Origin: Opitutales bacterium
Lineage (GTDB): Bacteria > Verrucomicrobiota > Verrucomicrobiia > Opitutales > JABSRG01
Assembly: GCA_013215165.1 (NCBI GenBank)
Contig: JABSRG010000004.1
Span: forward strand, 33,777-97,776
DNA length: 64,000 nucleotides
Direction: 5' to 3'
The translations under genes and the position numbers were made by a program. The stretch's first letter is position 1. Each line of letters opens with the position of its first letter. The notes under the pieces were generated by a model. The model was not told where the DNA came from and made no database searches. It saw nothing but the letters and a program-made list of their open reading frames with translations. Shown piece after piece: positions 35,216-46,782 of this stretch.

Positions 35216-35737
35216 CTAGCGCTTTGCTGATTCGTATGTCGCAGACCATTCCTTTCGATGAAGTGACCAAAACGGCTTACCTTGTCTCTTCATGTCTTTG
35301 GGTCGCGGACCTTCTCTGAGGCCGCAGCGAGTGTAGAGCTTTCTCGCTCGGGCATTTTCTACACGCGGCTCGGTCCAGACCAACTCACAACTAGAACTAT
35401 GTCGAAAAGCACGGTTAATGACCTCATTCAGTGCAATTGTCGCAATCCCTTTACCTTGGCTTTCGGCGGCAAGTTTGATGTCGAGGCCTGCCATTCCATC
35501 CACAAGATTGAAACAAACCTCTCCATAACGACGCACTTGGTCATCAACTACTACAAAATGCCTGAATCCTAATTGGGCATTCCTTCGCTCAAACCACTGC
35601 AGAACTGTCGCATCTGTCTCACCCACACCATCAGGAAAGCCAACAGCTTGCATGACTCGGCCGTCATTCCAAAGATCCTTGAGAAAAGGTAGGTCCTCAA
35701 TTTCGGTGCTCTTTATTGAGATATTTCTGCTGCTCAT
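35216..35737 (-). CDS. GNAT family N-acetyltransferase
   Basis: A 173-aa acetyl-CoA-dependent transferase of the RimJ/RimL-like type. Motif A is visible as A-A-E-S-Q-G-K-G-I-A-T near residues 90-100 (Q/R-x-x-G-x-G/A pattern), preceded by D-I-K-L, and the C-terminal part has N-A-R-A-R-K-L-Y-T-R-C-G-L-R. Substrate unknown. It starts 29 bases after the stop of the rhodanese-YceI gene on the same strand. Confidence 0.83.
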   Translation of the reverse strand: MSSRNISIKSTEIEDLPFLKDLWNDGRVMQAVGFPDGVGETDATVLQWFERRNAQLGFRHFVVVDDQVRRYGEVCFNLVDGMAGLDIKLAAESQGKGIATIALNEVINRAFRHSSSCELVWTEPRVENARARKLYTRCGLREGPRPKDMKRQGKPFWSLHRKEWSATYESAKR

Positions 35738-35765
35738 AGACCGCTCTGCTACTCGTCAATTGGGC

Positions 35766-36707
35766 CTAATGCGAGATTGGAAACACGGCGACTACCTGAA
35801 TGTAGACTAGGTCATTGACCAGATGCAAACCGAGGGCTTCGAAGAATTTTCCTGAGCCGTAGAGGGAGCCGAACGCTGTGCGGTCGAAATCGAATTGGGC
35901 TTGGAACACATAGCCGTTATCGGAGCGGGTGTAGGTGGCCTGGAGTGTTATTTTGAGCTGGACCCCGCGAATCGTCATCTCGCCGTCTACTTCGACATTA
36001 GGACGACCTGGGATACATCCAGGTATTGGGCGCACGGCCTCTATTGAAAAGCGCGCCTCTGGAAAATCATCAGTCTTGAAAAAATCCTCGTGCGTGAGGT
36101 GCTGAATGAGCACTTGGTTGAGCTTTGGGTCGTCAATGTCGCCGCAGGTCAGACCAGTCATATCAACGACCAGCTCCCCACCCTGCAGGTTTCCATCGGA
36201 GTCGACGCTAATGGAACCCGCCTTAACCGGTGCTTGGCCATCGTGCTGGTTTAGTAAATTGCGACCAATCCAACGGATTTTTGATTGCGAGGCATCGACT
36301 GCAAACTCACCTGCGGGCACGCCGTTGTTGCCCGCTGAACCTATCCCATCTGTTACCAACCCTGCAGCTAGCCATGCGTTCAGTCCTCCGCTGACAACTG
36401 AAACCTGGGTATATCCCGCAGCAGCCAGCCGCCCTGCTGCGAGTTGGGCCGCTTTAAATTCACCCCTCTCTCCATAGACGACCAGGGATGTATCCTTATC
36501 TGGAACAGCCGCTTCCATATCGCTCAAAAAGCTCACGGCGTAGACGCATACGTTCATGCTCCCTGGTATGTGTTGCGCCTCAAATGGGTCGAAAGTGCGG
36601 ACATCGATAACAATCGGCTTATTATCGGATGTGAGTGCTGCGCTCAGTTCGGCGGCTTCGATGAAGGTCAATTGGGATTCTGGTGGTAGCATGCAGCGAC
36701 CCTGCAC
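35766..36707 (-). CDS. rhodanese-like/YceI-like fusion lacking the rhodanese cysteine
   Basis: A 313-aa fusion. Residues about 13-120 form a rhodanese fold (V-I-D-V-R-T-F-D-P-F-E-A-Q-H-I-P-G-S-M-N, and G-G-L-N-A-W at the end). The active loop that should read V-Y-C-x-x-G reads V-V-Y-G-E-R-G at 76-82, with Gly in place of Cys, so sulfur transfer is not expected. Residues about 135-313 form a YceI lipocalin-like domain that binds polyprenoid-type lipids. There is no signal peptide, unlike typical YceI. The GTG start at 36707 is preceded by GGAG at a good distance; an ATG at 36692 is an alternative. A binding or regulatory role is inferred. Confidence 0.82.
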   Translation of the reverse strand: MQGRCMLPPESQLTFIEAAELSAALTSDNKPIVIDVRTFDPFEAQHIPGSMNVCVYAVSFLSDMEAAVPDKDTSLVVYGERGEFKAAQLAAGRLAAAGYTQVSVVSGGLNAWLAAGLVTDGIGSAGNNGVPAGEFAVDASQSKIRWIGRNLLNQHDGQAPVKAGSISVDSDGNLQGGELVVDMTGLTCGDIDDPKLNQVLIQHLTHEDFFKTDDFPEARFSIEAVRPIPGCIPGRPNVEVDGEMTIRGVQLKITLQATYTRSDNGYVFQAQFDFDRTAFGSLYGSGKFFEALGLHLVNDLVYIQVVAVFPISH

Positions 36708-36920
36708 GCATATCTCCGGTTTGCGAACCGCTTAGTCTAATATTTCTCATAAGGTAGAATCTTACCCTCAAAATCGCCTTCTGATGAACTCATAGAGTTG
36801 AGAAAAAAGATTCACCTGACCCCTCAGGCCGCTCGATTCGTGTAACAAAGCGGCTTCCTAGCAGATGGGCAGACCTTTTTTCTTTCCATCTCTGCTAACA
36901 TATTCAGGGTCTAGACCCTT

Positions 36921-38426
<1,506 letters not shown>

Positions 38427-38450
38427 ATTGCATTTCAGTTTAGCTTTTTC

Positions 38451-38485
38451 AAAAAACGTCGGGGCCCTTACCCCGGCGTTTTTTT
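38451..38485 (+). terminator. intrinsic terminator of gnd
   Basis: AAAAAACGTCGGGG pairs with CCCCGGCGTTTTTTT around the loop CCCTTA; the symmetric A/T flanks allow termination from either side. Confidence 0.92.
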
Positions 38486-38524
38486 GTCTGCGGTGCCTAC
38501 TTTCCCAGAATGTATTTGTAAGCC

Positions 38525-39841
38525 ATGTCCAACACACTTGACAACGATCCAGATCAAAAAACGCAGTCATTCTCTGAACCGACGCGTTACACGCGCCGCA
38601 ACTTCTGGATTTTCGTCTTCGAAGGGTCGCTCTATGGCGGTGGCCTCAGCTTCGTGGCGCTTGACTCTGTTATCCCAGGTGTGGTGCTGAATTTGGGCGG
38701 CGGCGATACGCTCGTGGCCTTTCTGCCTACGATGATGTTTCTTGGCTTTTGCATTCCACAACTGCTTACAGTGAAATGGATGGAGAGCCTACCCCGCTAT
38801 CTCCCGGTTCTTCGCATTACCGGCTTTTTCCAGCGGATTGTTTATCTCATAGCGTTTGTTGCGCTGTGGTTTCTACCCGAAGACCAAACGCTGATTGCAC
38901 TTATTTTGGTGGCGACCTGCCCGCTCATCTCGGGGTTATTTGGAGGGATTACCATCACCGGCTGGATGCGCATGACGGCTCGAACTGTACCGGGAAAGAA
39001 ACGCTCCTCAGGCACAGCAAGTCGCAATTTGATCGCGGCTCTCATCGGTATTTTCGCCGGGATCTTTGTCGAACAAATATTGGCGCGAGAGTCGGGGCTG
39101 CGTGGGATCTCCATCATTCACGGGATGAGTTTTCTCTTTTTGGCAATCTCCTACCTGGTCTTCTTATTCACAGATGAACCCGAGGGTGTGGTAGAGCCAA
39201 AGGCAGCCTCAACCGAAAGTTCTACCCTGTCAGGATTCAAAGAAATCCTGCGCAAAGATCAGATATTTCGCTACTACATATTCAATCGCATGGGTGCGAT
39301 GCTTGTCTGGGTCCTAGTGCCCTTTATGGCAGTGCACGCAATCGCGGTAACGGAGGCCGGACTCGAATTCACCGGTCGCCTGCTGGCATTTCAGATGGCA
39401 GGAAATATCATCGGCAACATCCTGGGCGGCTTTCTCGGAGACAAGAAGGGCAGCCTGCTCGTACTTTTAGTGGCGCGCATAGTGTTTATCGTAGCCGCTC
39501 TTTGTTCGCTTCTCTCTCAAACACCTCTGGGTTTTTGTATCGGATTCGCATGTTGGGGCGTGACGTTCGCAATGCAGATGATCGGTGAGCAAACGTTTAT
39601 AGTGGAGCATGCATTCGGAAAGAAGCTACCTACTTATGTCGCATTTGGTGCGTCAGTGGCGCTGGTTATGATGTTCAGTGCGGGAGCTCTTGCAGCTCTA
39701 TTGCGTAGATCTTCTGACTCTATTTGGCCACTTGGGATGACCGCACTTTTCGGCGTTACCTCCTCGATAATCATATTGATGACTCGGGTAAAGGATCCGC
39801 GCTTTCACAATCCAGCACTGACAAATGGCACAACGCGGTAA
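38525..39841 (+). CDS. MFS transporter
   Basis: A 438-aa polytopic membrane protein with about twelve hydrophobic helices and a hydrophilic central loop around residues 225-245. The first helix begins with R-N-F-W-I-F-V-F-E-G-S-L-Y-G-G-G, and the fragment G-F-L-G-D-K-K-G-S-L-L near residue 310 is an MFS loop 8-9 motif. The substrate cannot be read. It is not closely similar to the MFS protein at 26194. It sits alone after the gnd terminator and converges with a tiny membrane ORF on the other strand. Confidence 0.82.
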   Translation: MSNTLDNDPDQKTQSFSEPTRYTRRNFWIFVFEGSLYGGGLSFVALDSVIPGVVLNLGGGDTLVAFLPTMMFLGFCIPQLLTVKWMESLPRYLPVLRITGFFQRIVYLIAFVALWFLPEDQTLIALILVATCPLISGLFGGITITGWMRMTARTVPGKKRSSGTASRNLIAALIGIFAGIFVEQILARESGLRGISIIHGMSFLFLAISYLVFLFTDEPEGVVEPKAASTESSTLSGFKEILRKDQIFRYYIFNRMGAMLVWVLVPFMAVHAIAVTEAGLEFTGRLLAFQMAGNIIGNILGGFLGDKKGSLLVLLVARIVFIVAALCSLLSQTPLGFCIGFACWGVTFAMQMIGEQTFIVEHAFGKKLPTYVAFGASVALVMMFSAGALAALLRRSSDSIWPLGMTALFGVTSSIIILMTRVKDPRFHNPALTNGTTR

Positions 39842-39865
39842 GAGCCTCAAAAGCCCTAAGATCGC

Positions 39866-40030
39866 CTAAGGCTCTATCATCGTTTCCTGAGAATCGCCCG
39901 AGTCCTTACCCCTAGCATCCAGGAACAGCAGAGTATTGTAGATCAGCATAAAGAGAAGGACAGCGATAACCACCCATTTCATAGGCAGATTGAAGCCATC
40001 GCTAGAATCACTGGATTGTTTTTCTGACAC
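39866..40030 (-). CDS. 54-aa single-pass membrane protein
   Basis: A short ORF starting GTG at 40030 (an ATG 16 codons later is an alternative). The sequence has a Ser/Asp-rich head (S-E-K-Q-S-S-D-S-S-D), one hydrophobic helix (W-V-V-I-A-V-L-L-F-M-L-I-Y-N-T-L-L-F-L) and an acidic tail. The layout, with charged ends and a 19-residue helix, argues for a real gene. It diverges from the large hybrid kinase with 22 bases between starts. No family recognised. Confidence 0.5.
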   Translation of the reverse strand: MSEKQSSDSSDGFNLPMKWVVIAVLLFMLIYNTLLFLDARGKDSGDSQETMIEP

Positions 40031-40052
40031 GTAGCTTAGGAGAATGCATTGA

Positions 40053-42863
40053 GTGTCGAGTAGTCAAGACGCACAAGCGGAGTCTGCCGACTCTCATTAT
40101 CTCCTCTCTTTTATGTCCGCCGACTCCCATAAAGCCTTAGCAGGCTTTAGAGATGCTGTACCGTGGCCCTCGTTAACGACGACACGAGACGGTGCCATCG
40201 CATACGCAAACACAGCATTCAGAAAATTAGTAAATGCCGAAAACGACACCGAATTATCCTCTGCTGATGACTGGTTGAGGGTCGAGGAGAACAATAGCGG
40301 ATCTAATCTCATAAAGCTTCTTAGAGAAATCCCAGATGATGAAGCGTGGCATGGACACCTGCTTGTTCGTATGAACCAAGTTTGGACCCCGTGTGAATTC
40401 ATCATACAAAGCAACAAGGAAGCCCCGGAACAGCTTTGTATTTTTTCTACCGAGTCCCCGGTGTTAAACAACAGGACGCTACTCAGTAGCAAAAGCGAAC
40501 TCCGCCTGCTCCAGGTGGTGATGGATAATTCTTTGGATTTCCTCTTCTTTAAAGACAATGAGCACAGATATATCATCGCCAACCGTGCCTACCAAAATTT
40601 TCTGGGTGTGCGCTATCTGGGATATGAGGTGGGGCGCACGATAAGTGATTTCGCGTCTAACGATACTGCTGTCGAAGTACGCCAAACCGACAGCGAAGTG
40701 ATGGATTCTGGTAATCCCATGGTAAATCACCTCCATCGATTTTCATTCGCAGACGGTCGCTCATTCTGGCTTCAATCAACGAAAGTGCCTGTCCACGATC
40801 GCCTGGGAACCTGTGTCGGGCTGGTGTGTATCGCACACGATGTTTCCGAAGAGGTTCAACGGCAACAGGATCTGGAAACCGCACGTGTAACCGCCGAGCG
40901 TGCCAATCAGGCAAAATCCCAATTTCTGGCCAACATGAGCCACGAGATCAGAACGCCAATCAACGGCATCATCGGCATGGCTGAACTATGCAGAGATACA
41001 ACACTGAGCGACGACCAAACGAGCTTTCTCGATACGATACTCCTGTGCAGTAACTCGCTACTGTCACTGATCAATGAGGTGCTCGACTTTTCAAAAATCG
41101 AGGCCGGCCGCTTCAGCTTAGATTTAGCACCATTCAGCATCGTAAAAACAATCGAGGAGTCTGCATCAGCATTCAGTCTACAGGCCTCTGGGAGCTACAT
41201 TGATGTGAGTGTGGATATCGACCCTCGAATTCGAGATCACTATATCGGAGATGAGAAGCGCCTGCGGCAAATTATCTATAATCTCCTGGGCAATGCCCTG
41301 AAGTTTACTGAACGAGGAGAAATCACAATAAGCGCCGATCTCGTAAGCAGCGACAACGATCAGGACCGACTGGTCGTGATCGTATCCGACACGGGCATTG
41401 GAATTCCCACTGAAAACCAGTCTTCGATATTTGAAAGCTTCACTCAGGTGGATATGAGCACAACACGGAAATATAGTGGCTCTGGCCTCGGGCTTTCTAT
41501 TTGTCGGGAGTTTGTCTCATTCATGGGGGGCCATATTGTTGTGTCCAGCCAACCGGGTTACCCCACTCAATTCGCTTTCTCGCTGAGTCTTGCTCTGGAC
41601 CCAGATCATCCTCTGGAACCGAAAAATCCATTTTCGATTTCTGAGCGCATGCGGGTATTGATAGCACACGCACCCTGTGCGGCGGCGCGAACCTTGGAAC
41701 GGCATGGGAAATTTTACGGCTTAGATATAACGCGCGTTTCAGATCTTCCGACACTACATAGAGCAATGGACGATAACGCGAGCGAGCCCTTCGAGCTTTT
41801 TGTCTTAGAAGAGACAATGGCCACCAGCCCAGACTTGGACTCTGCCACAAAGAAAAAGATAGGCCAGCAGGCCGCTATTTTGGTATCGAAAGACAACCAG
41901 AAAGCGGACTCGCTTCCCGCGTTCCTCTCCCAGTCAGTTCCACTGTCTAGTCCGATATCACGCGAAGAAGTCGCACGCGCATTTACATCCGCACTCGATC
42001 AGAAATCGCCGAAGGATTCAGATGCAAAGAACGCGAGTATGCGCGATTCTCACAAGGAAACTTCTGAGGAAGACGATCCATACCGCGTGCTACTTGTCGA
42101 AGACAATGAGATCAATCAACATGTGGCTGAGCAGCGTCTGAAGCGGCGTGGCTTCGAAGTCGACGTGGCTGACAATGGTGCCATCGCTACAGAGCTCTTT
42201 AAAAACAAGATCTACGACTTCATATTAATGGATGTGCAAATGCCGGTGATGGACGGCTTTGAAGCGACAAAACGTATTCGAGAGCTAGAAGAAGAATCCC
42301 CCGTGCACACACCGATCATCGCTATGACTGCGCGCGCAATGCGTGGGGACCGCGAGGAATGCCTCGCCGCAGGCATGGACTTTTATCTAGCCAAGCCCTT
42401 CCGCGTCTCTTCCTTCGAAGACATCCTCACCCAACAGCGTCTGCTGGAGATTATTCAAGGCAATCGCAACTTGAGGGAAGAGATCTCAAATGATGAAAAC
42501 GGGGAACCCGAGAAATCCGTTCAAAAATCCGTTGGCGAAACCTTCCGAACTCTGGCTGATGAAGATCAAGAAGACCTCCTCGACGCCGCATCGCTTTTCC
42601 TAACCCACAGAGGGCGGCAGCTCCAGGCGCTCAACCAAGCCATAGAGCTGGAGTCTTATGATGACGTGAGGCATTTTGCCCATGCGCTTAAAGGGGCAGT
42701 TTCTATCTTCGGCGCAACTCCTATCGTTGATCGCTTGCAAAGAATCGAGAATTTGGCCAGTGAGAAGGTGGCCAGTGAAATCCAGGATTTCATGGAAACA
42801 GTGAGACCACAGATACATGATCTGGCCGAGACCCTGGAAACTTATGTCAATTCCGATCCGTAA
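40053..42863 (+). CDS. soluble hybrid sensor kinase, PAS-PAS-HisKA-HATPase-REC-HPt
   Basis: A 936-aa phosphorelay kinase. Domains: two PAS domains (about 30-120 and 155-265, the second with [10 protein letters not shown] and a following PAC segment), HisKA with [11 protein letters not shown] near 295, HATPase with [16 protein letters not shown] and G-S-G-L-G-L, a degenerate receiver-like linker, REC with phospho-Asp in L-M-D-V-Q-M-P near 730, and a C-terminal HPt with H-A-L-K-G-A near 877. No membrane segment, so it probably senses a cytoplasmic cue. Start GTG at 40053. Its last 20 bases overlap typA. No dedicated response regulator adjoins it. Confidence 0.88.
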   Translation: MSSSQDAQAESADSHYLLSFMSADSHKALAGFRDAVPWPSLTTTRDGAIAYANTAFRKLVNAENDTELSSADDWLRVEENNSGSNLIKLLREIPDDEAWHGHLLVRMNQVWTPCEFIIQSNKEAPEQLCIFSTESPVLNNRTLLSSKSELRLLQVVMDNSLDFLFFKDNEHRYIIANRAYQNFLGVRYLGYEVGRTISDFASNDTAVEVRQTDSEVMDSGNPMVNHLHRFSFADGRSFWLQSTKVPVHDRLGTCVGLVCIAHDVSEEVQRQQDLETARVTAERANQAKSQFLANMSHEIRTPINGIIGMAELCRDTTLSDDQTSFLDTILLCSNSLLSLINEVLDFSKIEAGRFSLDLAPFSIVKTIEESASAFSLQASGSYIDVSVDIDPRIRDHYIGDEKRLRQIIYNLLGNALKFTERGEITISADLVSSDNDQDRLVVIVSDTGIGIPTENQSSIFESFTQVDMSTTRKYSGSGLGLSICREFVSFMGGHIVVSSQPGYPTQFAFSLSLALDPDHPLEPKNPFSISERMRVLIAHAPCAAARTLERHGKFYGLDITRVSDLPTLHRAMDDNASEPFELFVLEETMATSPDLDSATKKKIGQQAAILVSKDNQKADSLPAFLSQSVPLSSPISREEVARAFTSALDQKSPKDSDAKNASMRDSHKETSEEDDPYRVLLVEDNEINQHVAEQRLKRRGFEVDVADNGAIATELFKNKIYDFILMDVQMPVMDGFEATKRIRELEEESPVHTPIIAMTARAMRGDREECLAAGMDFYLAKPFRVSSFEDILTQQRLLEIIQGNRNLREEISNDENGEPEKSVQKSVGETFRTLADEDQEDLLDAASLFLTHRGRQLQALNQAIELESYDDVRHFAHALKGAVSIFGATPIVDRLQRIENLASEKVASEIQDFMETVRPQIHDLAETLETYVNSDP

Positions 42864-44667
42864 CATCGCCATCATCGCCCACGTCGACCATGGGAAAACC
42901 ACCCTCGTCGACGAACTCCTTAAACAGAGCGGAACCTTCCGCGAGAACCAACAGGTCGAGGAACGAGCCATGGACTCCATGGACCTCGAGAAGGAAAAGG
43001 GCATCACCATCAAGGCCAAAAACACCTCCGTGCATTGGCAAGGGGCGACGATCAACATCGTCGACACTCCCGGCCACGCTGACTTTGGAGGAGAAGTCGA
43101 ACGCGTCATGCGCATGGTCGACAGCGTCTTGCTCCTCGTAGATGCCTACGATGGCCCGCAGGCACAGACACGCTTCGTGTTGCGAAAGGCATTGCAAGAA
43201 GGGCTGCATCCGATCGTGGTCATCAATAAAATCGACCGTGACAACAGTGACCCCGAAGCGGTTCAAGATAAAGTACTCGAGCTGTTTCTGGAGCTTGATG
43301 CGACCGAGGAGCAATTTAATGCGCCATTCATCTACGCATCCGCAAAGAACGGGTTTGCTATGCGCAGTCTAGACGATCCGCGCGAAAACATGGAACCGCT
43401 TTTCGAAGAGATCATACGCCACTGTCCAGCTCCTGAGGCCTTTCCAGATGAGCCGTTTCGCATGCTCGTAAGTAACATCGATTGGGATAATTACGTGGGT
43501 CGTGTAGCAGTTGGAAAAATCCTGTCTGGATCCATCGAAGCCGGCAAAAATTTATTTAGACTCACGCCTGAAGGCTCCAAAGAACGAGCTAAAGTTACCA
43601 AGGTATTTGAGTATTCAGGACTCAGCACTGCTACCACCGATGCGGGCATCGCTGGCAATATAGTCGGGCTTTCTGGCTGGGAGCAGGTCAACATAGGGGA
43701 AACGATCGCAGCCGAAGACACGGCAGAGACCCTCCCCTTCGTCGCCATCGATCCACCGACCATCCAGATGCAATTTGCTGTAAACGACGGGCCCCTTGCA
43801 GGCACAGAAGGCAAACTTGTCACGTCGCGCCAAATCCGTGACCGCCTGGAGCAAGAACGCCGTCAAAATGTATCGCTACAGATTACTGACGGTGAAGAGT
43901 CGACTTCCTTCAATGTCTCAGCCCGGGGCGCCATGCAGATCGCAGTGCTCGTCGAAACAATGCGCCGAGAAGGCTTTGAACTCCTCGTTTCTCGTCCCTC
44001 AGTCATCACAAAACGCGATGAGGACGGCTCGCTTCTCGAACCGTATGAAACTGCTTGGATCGAAGTCGATGATACGGATGTGGGTGGCGTGATGAAAAGT
44101 ATGGCTAATCGGCGCGGGAAAATAGAAAACATGGAGTCGCATAATTCAGGCACAACGCTTGAGGTCAGCATCCCGACTCGTGGTCTAATTGGCTTTGAAT
44201 TTGAACTAGTCAACATGACGAGTGGCCGCGGTGTGATGTCACATCTATTTAAAGAGTATGGACCGTGGGCTGGTAGCCTCACTACGCGTCACACGGGAAC
44301 CTTGGTCAGCGTCGCGCAAGGACCGTCGACAGGGTATTCCCTGATGGCGCTAGAGGAACGAGGCCGCCTGTTTATTGGACCGGGAGCAACAGTTTATGAG
44401 GGGCAGATCGTGGGAGAAAACCCTCGCAATGAGGACATGCCGGTCAATCCGACCAAGGCGAAACAACTCACCAACGTGCGCGCAGCCGGGAGCGACAAGA
44501 ACGTCATGCTCGCTCCACCCCTACAATTTGATCTCGAGCGCGCTATCGAATATATCGAACCGGATGAATTCGTAGAGGCCACTCCCGTCTCTTTGCGCCT
44601 ACGTAAGAAGATCCTCAATTCAAACGAACGCCAGAAAGCAAAGAAGCGAGAAACGGCTCAGACATGA
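42844..44667 (+). CDS. typA: ribosome-associated GTPase TypA/BipA
   Basis: Translational GTPase that binds 70S ribosomes and supports growth under stress and cold. 607 aa from ATG 42844, the normal length; the open frame begins at 42817 but inside the kinase gene. Motifs: A-H-V-D-H-G-K-T-T (G1), G-I-T-I-K-A-K-N (G2), [11 protein letters not shown] (G3), N-K-I-D-R (G4). The C-terminal T-R-G-L-I-G-F and G-R-G-V-M-S-H regions are TypA-specific. It overlaps the preceding kinase by 20 bases and hisA by 4. Confidence 0.96.
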   Translation: MSIPIRNIAIIAHVDHGKTTLVDELLKQSGTFRENQQVEERAMDSMDLEKEKGITIKAKNTSVHWQGATINIVDTPGHADFGGEVERVMRMVDSVLLLVDAYDGPQAQTRFVLRKALQEGLHPIVVINKIDRDNSDPEAVQDKVLELFLELDATEEQFNAPFIYASAKNGFAMRSLDDPRENMEPLFEEIIRHCPAPEAFPDEPFRMLVSNIDWDNYVGRVAVGKILSGSIEAGKNLFRLTPEGSKERAKVTKVFEYSGLSTATTDAGIAGNIVGLSGWEQVNIGETIAAEDTAETLPFVAIDPPTIQMQFAVNDGPLAGTEGKLVTSRQIRDRLEQERRQNVSLQITDGEESTSFNVSARGAMQIAVLVETMRREGFELLVSRPSVITKRDEDGSLLEPYETAWIEVDDTDVGGVMKSMANRRGKIENMESHNSGTTLEVSIPTRGLIGFEFELVNMTSGRGVMSHLFKEYGPWAGSLTTRHTGTLVSVAQGPSTGYSLMALEERGRLFIGPGATVYEGQIVGENPRNEDMPVNPTKAKQLTNVRAAGSDKNVMLAPPLQFDLERAIEYIEPDEFVEATPVSLRLRKKILNSNERQKAKKRETAQT

Positions 44668-45437
44668 CGCAGTTTCGTCCGTGCATCGACTTGCATGGCG
44701 GCAAGGTCAAACAAATCGTCGGGGCTAGCCTTTCTGACGACCCTGCCACCCTGCAGACAAATTTTGTCAGCGAGCGGCCATCGACTTGGTTCGCTGAGCT
44801 CTATCGTGGAGATGCACTCAGCGGGGGTCACGTCATACAGCTCGGACCCGGAAACAGCGAAGCGGCGATTGCCGCCCTTGAGGCCTATCCAGGAGGCCTT
44901 CAAATCGGCGGTGGCATCCATCCGAAAAATGCCACCTCATACCTCGATGCCGGGGCGAGCCATGTCATCATCACCTCGTGGATGTTCGATGATCAATTTC
45001 GGTTTTCCCAAAACAAACTCGATACCCTGGTCAACCGGATAGGCCCTGAGCGTCTCGTCATCGACCTGAGCTGCCGCAGCGCTCAAGACGGCTGGATCGT
45101 GGCTATGAACCGATGGCAGACTCCCACTGATCTCCGGCTCAGCCATGATACGCTCGATCAATTAGCTCCCTACTGCGATGAATTCCTTATTCACGCGGCA
45201 GATGTAGAAGGTCAATGTGCGGGCATCGACGCAGATTTGGTCAGGTTTTTGGGAGACTGGGGAAAGCTACCGGTCACTTACGCAGGGGGTGCCCAAAGCA
45301 CAAATGACCTGAAGACTGTGGCGGAACTTTCGGAAAACCGGGTTCACCTCTCAATCGGTAGTGCCTTAGACATATTTGGCGGATCGCAGATTCGCTATGC
45401 AGACTGTGTCGCCTGGAACCAAAGCACGTCCAAATAA
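44664..45437 (+). CDS. hisA: HisA, eukaryotic-type ProFAR isomerase
   Basis: Histidine biosynthesis isomerase converting ProFAR to PRFAR. 257 aa, a beta/alpha barrel. The N-terminus F-R-P-C-I-D-L-H-G-G-K-V-K-Q-I-V-G matches the eukaryotic HIS6-type subfamily rather than the common bacterial I-I-P-A-I-D-L form. H-V-I-Q-L-G-P-G-N and L-Q-I-G-G-G-I are the phosphate-binding strands; L-V-I-D-L-S-C-R follows. It overlaps typA by ATGA. hisF lies 3.2 kb downstream, beyond rho and an unknown gene, so the his genes are scattered. Confidence 0.9.
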   Translation: MTQFRPCIDLHGGKVKQIVGASLSDDPATLQTNFVSERPSTWFAELYRGDALSGGHVIQLGPGNSEAAIAALEAYPGGLQIGGGIHPKNATSYLDAGASHVIITSWMFDDQFRFSQNKLDTLVNRIGPERLVIDLSCRSAQDGWIVAMNRWQTPTDLRLSHDTLDQLAPYCDEFLIHAADVEGQCAGIDADLVRFLGDWGKLPVTYAGGAQSTNDLKTVAELSENRVHLSIGSALDIFGGSQIRYADCVAWNQSTSK

Positions 45438-45587
45438 TTTTCGTATAAACTCCCTGTTGACAAGCCGGGGTAGCCTGCACACCGTCAGGAAATGACTTGG
45501 GATAACCGGAGCGTTTCTCCGGACCGTCAAACACGGATCCCGGCCAATTAAACGGCCACATTGCTTTTCTCGGAATCATCCGAACCT
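45438..45587 (+). promoter_or_regulatory. rho leader with hairpins
   Basis: 150 bases before rho. TTGACA at about 45457-45462 could be a -35 box, though no good -10 follows. The transcript would form CCGGAG-CGTTT-CTCCGG (about 45508-45524) and GGCC-AATTAAAC-GGCC (45542-45557) hairpins. Rho commonly controls its own mRNA leader; that this leader does so is inference. No known riboswitch was recognised. Confidence 0.35.
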
Positions 45588-46724
45588 ATGTCTGATTCAT
45601 CCGCTCCAACTGGTGGCGAGACGATACGCGTTATCGGTATCCTCGAACCCGCCAATAACAAAACTGGGCAATTGCTTGACCCAACAAAAAACGGGAAAAA
45701 ACGCCCGACTGACACATTCGTCCCACGCGAGTTGATCCGACGATTCAAGTTGAGCAAAGGTTCCCTTGTCGAAGGACAAGCAGTTCAAGACTCTCGGTTT
45801 CCAAATCCGAAGCTCAAATTTGTGGAACGCGTGGATGGCATGCCCGTCGAAGAGCGTAAACACTGTATCCCTTTTACTCAGCTGATTACCGTTGCACCCG
45901 ACAAGCAGCTCAAGATGGAGACCGATGAGGGGCTGATGACGCATCGCGTAATTGATTTATTTTGCCCCATAGGAAAGGGCCAGCGCGGATTGATTGTCGC
46001 CCCACCCCGGACCGGTAAAACGACACTGCTCCAGGACATCTCCAAAGGAGTGAAGGCCAACAACCCCGAGTGTGAATTAATGGTGCTCCTGGTCGACGAA
46101 CGACCCGAGGAAGTCACCGACTTCCGCAGATCCATTGATGCCACTGTTTTTGCCTCTTCAAACGATGAAGAAATTGACAGTCATGTTCGCATTGCAGACC
46201 TGGCTATTGAACACGCCAAAAAACAAGTTGAAGCCGGCAAAGACGTCGTCCTACTCCTAGATTCGCTTACCCGCCTGGCACGCGCCCACAACTCAGCAAA
46301 GGGTGGAGGCGGACGCACGATGACGGGCGGTTTGGACATCCGTGCTTTGGAAAAGCCTCGGCAGCTGTTTTCAGCTGCGAGAAACACCGAAGAGGCAGGG
46401 AGCCTCACAATTATTGCTTCCGCATTAATTGAGACCGGTAGCCGCATGGATGACCTTATTTTTCAGGAATTTAAGGGCACCGGAAATATGGAGATGGTAC
46501 TCAACCGAAAAATAGCTGAACTCCGTATCTGGCCTGCGATCGATATGACCAAATCAGGCACCAGGAAGGAAGAGCTCCTCCTCGATAAAGATACCGTCAC
46601 CAAGGCAAACCTCTTCCGCCGCGCTATGGCGGCCCTCAAATCTGAGGACGCCGCTGAGACCATGATCGAGCGGATGAGTAAAACCAAGACCAACGCAGAG
46701 CTGCTCGCTCTACTTGGCAGTTGA
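45588..46724 (+). CDS. rho: transcription termination factor Rho
   Basis: Hexameric RNA-dependent ATPase that ends transcription. 378 aa from ATG 45588, shorter than E. coli Rho (419): the N-terminal helical region is reduced to about 30 residues before the RNA-binding OB fold. Walker A is A-P-P-R-T-G-K-T-T near residue 141, Q/R loops follow around A-R-A-H-N-S-A-K-G-G-G-G, and M-V-L-L-V-D-E-R-P-E-E-V-T-D is the Walker B/catalytic Glu region. Gene appears intact. Confidence 0.95.
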   Translation: MSDSSAPTGGETIRVIGILEPANNKTGQLLDPTKNGKKRPTDTFVPRELIRRFKLSKGSLVEGQAVQDSRFPNPKLKFVERVDGMPVEERKHCIPFTQLITVAPDKQLKMETDEGLMTHRVIDLFCPIGKGQRGLIVAPPRTGKTTLLQDISKGVKANNPECELMVLLVDERPEEVTDFRRSIDATVFASSNDEEIDSHVRIADLAIEHAKKQVEAGKDVVLLLDSLTRLARAHNSAKGGGGRTMTGGLDIRALEKPRQLFSAARNTEEAGSLTIIASALIETGSRMDDLIFQEFKGTGNMEMVLNRKIAELRIWPAIDMTKSGTRKEELLLDKDTVTKANLFRRAMAALKSEDAAETMIERMSKTKTNAELLALLGS

Positions 46725-46782
46725 CATTACCTTTCCTCCCAGACATTTCTTACCGTTTTTTCATTCGCCCATCCTTCTCTAA

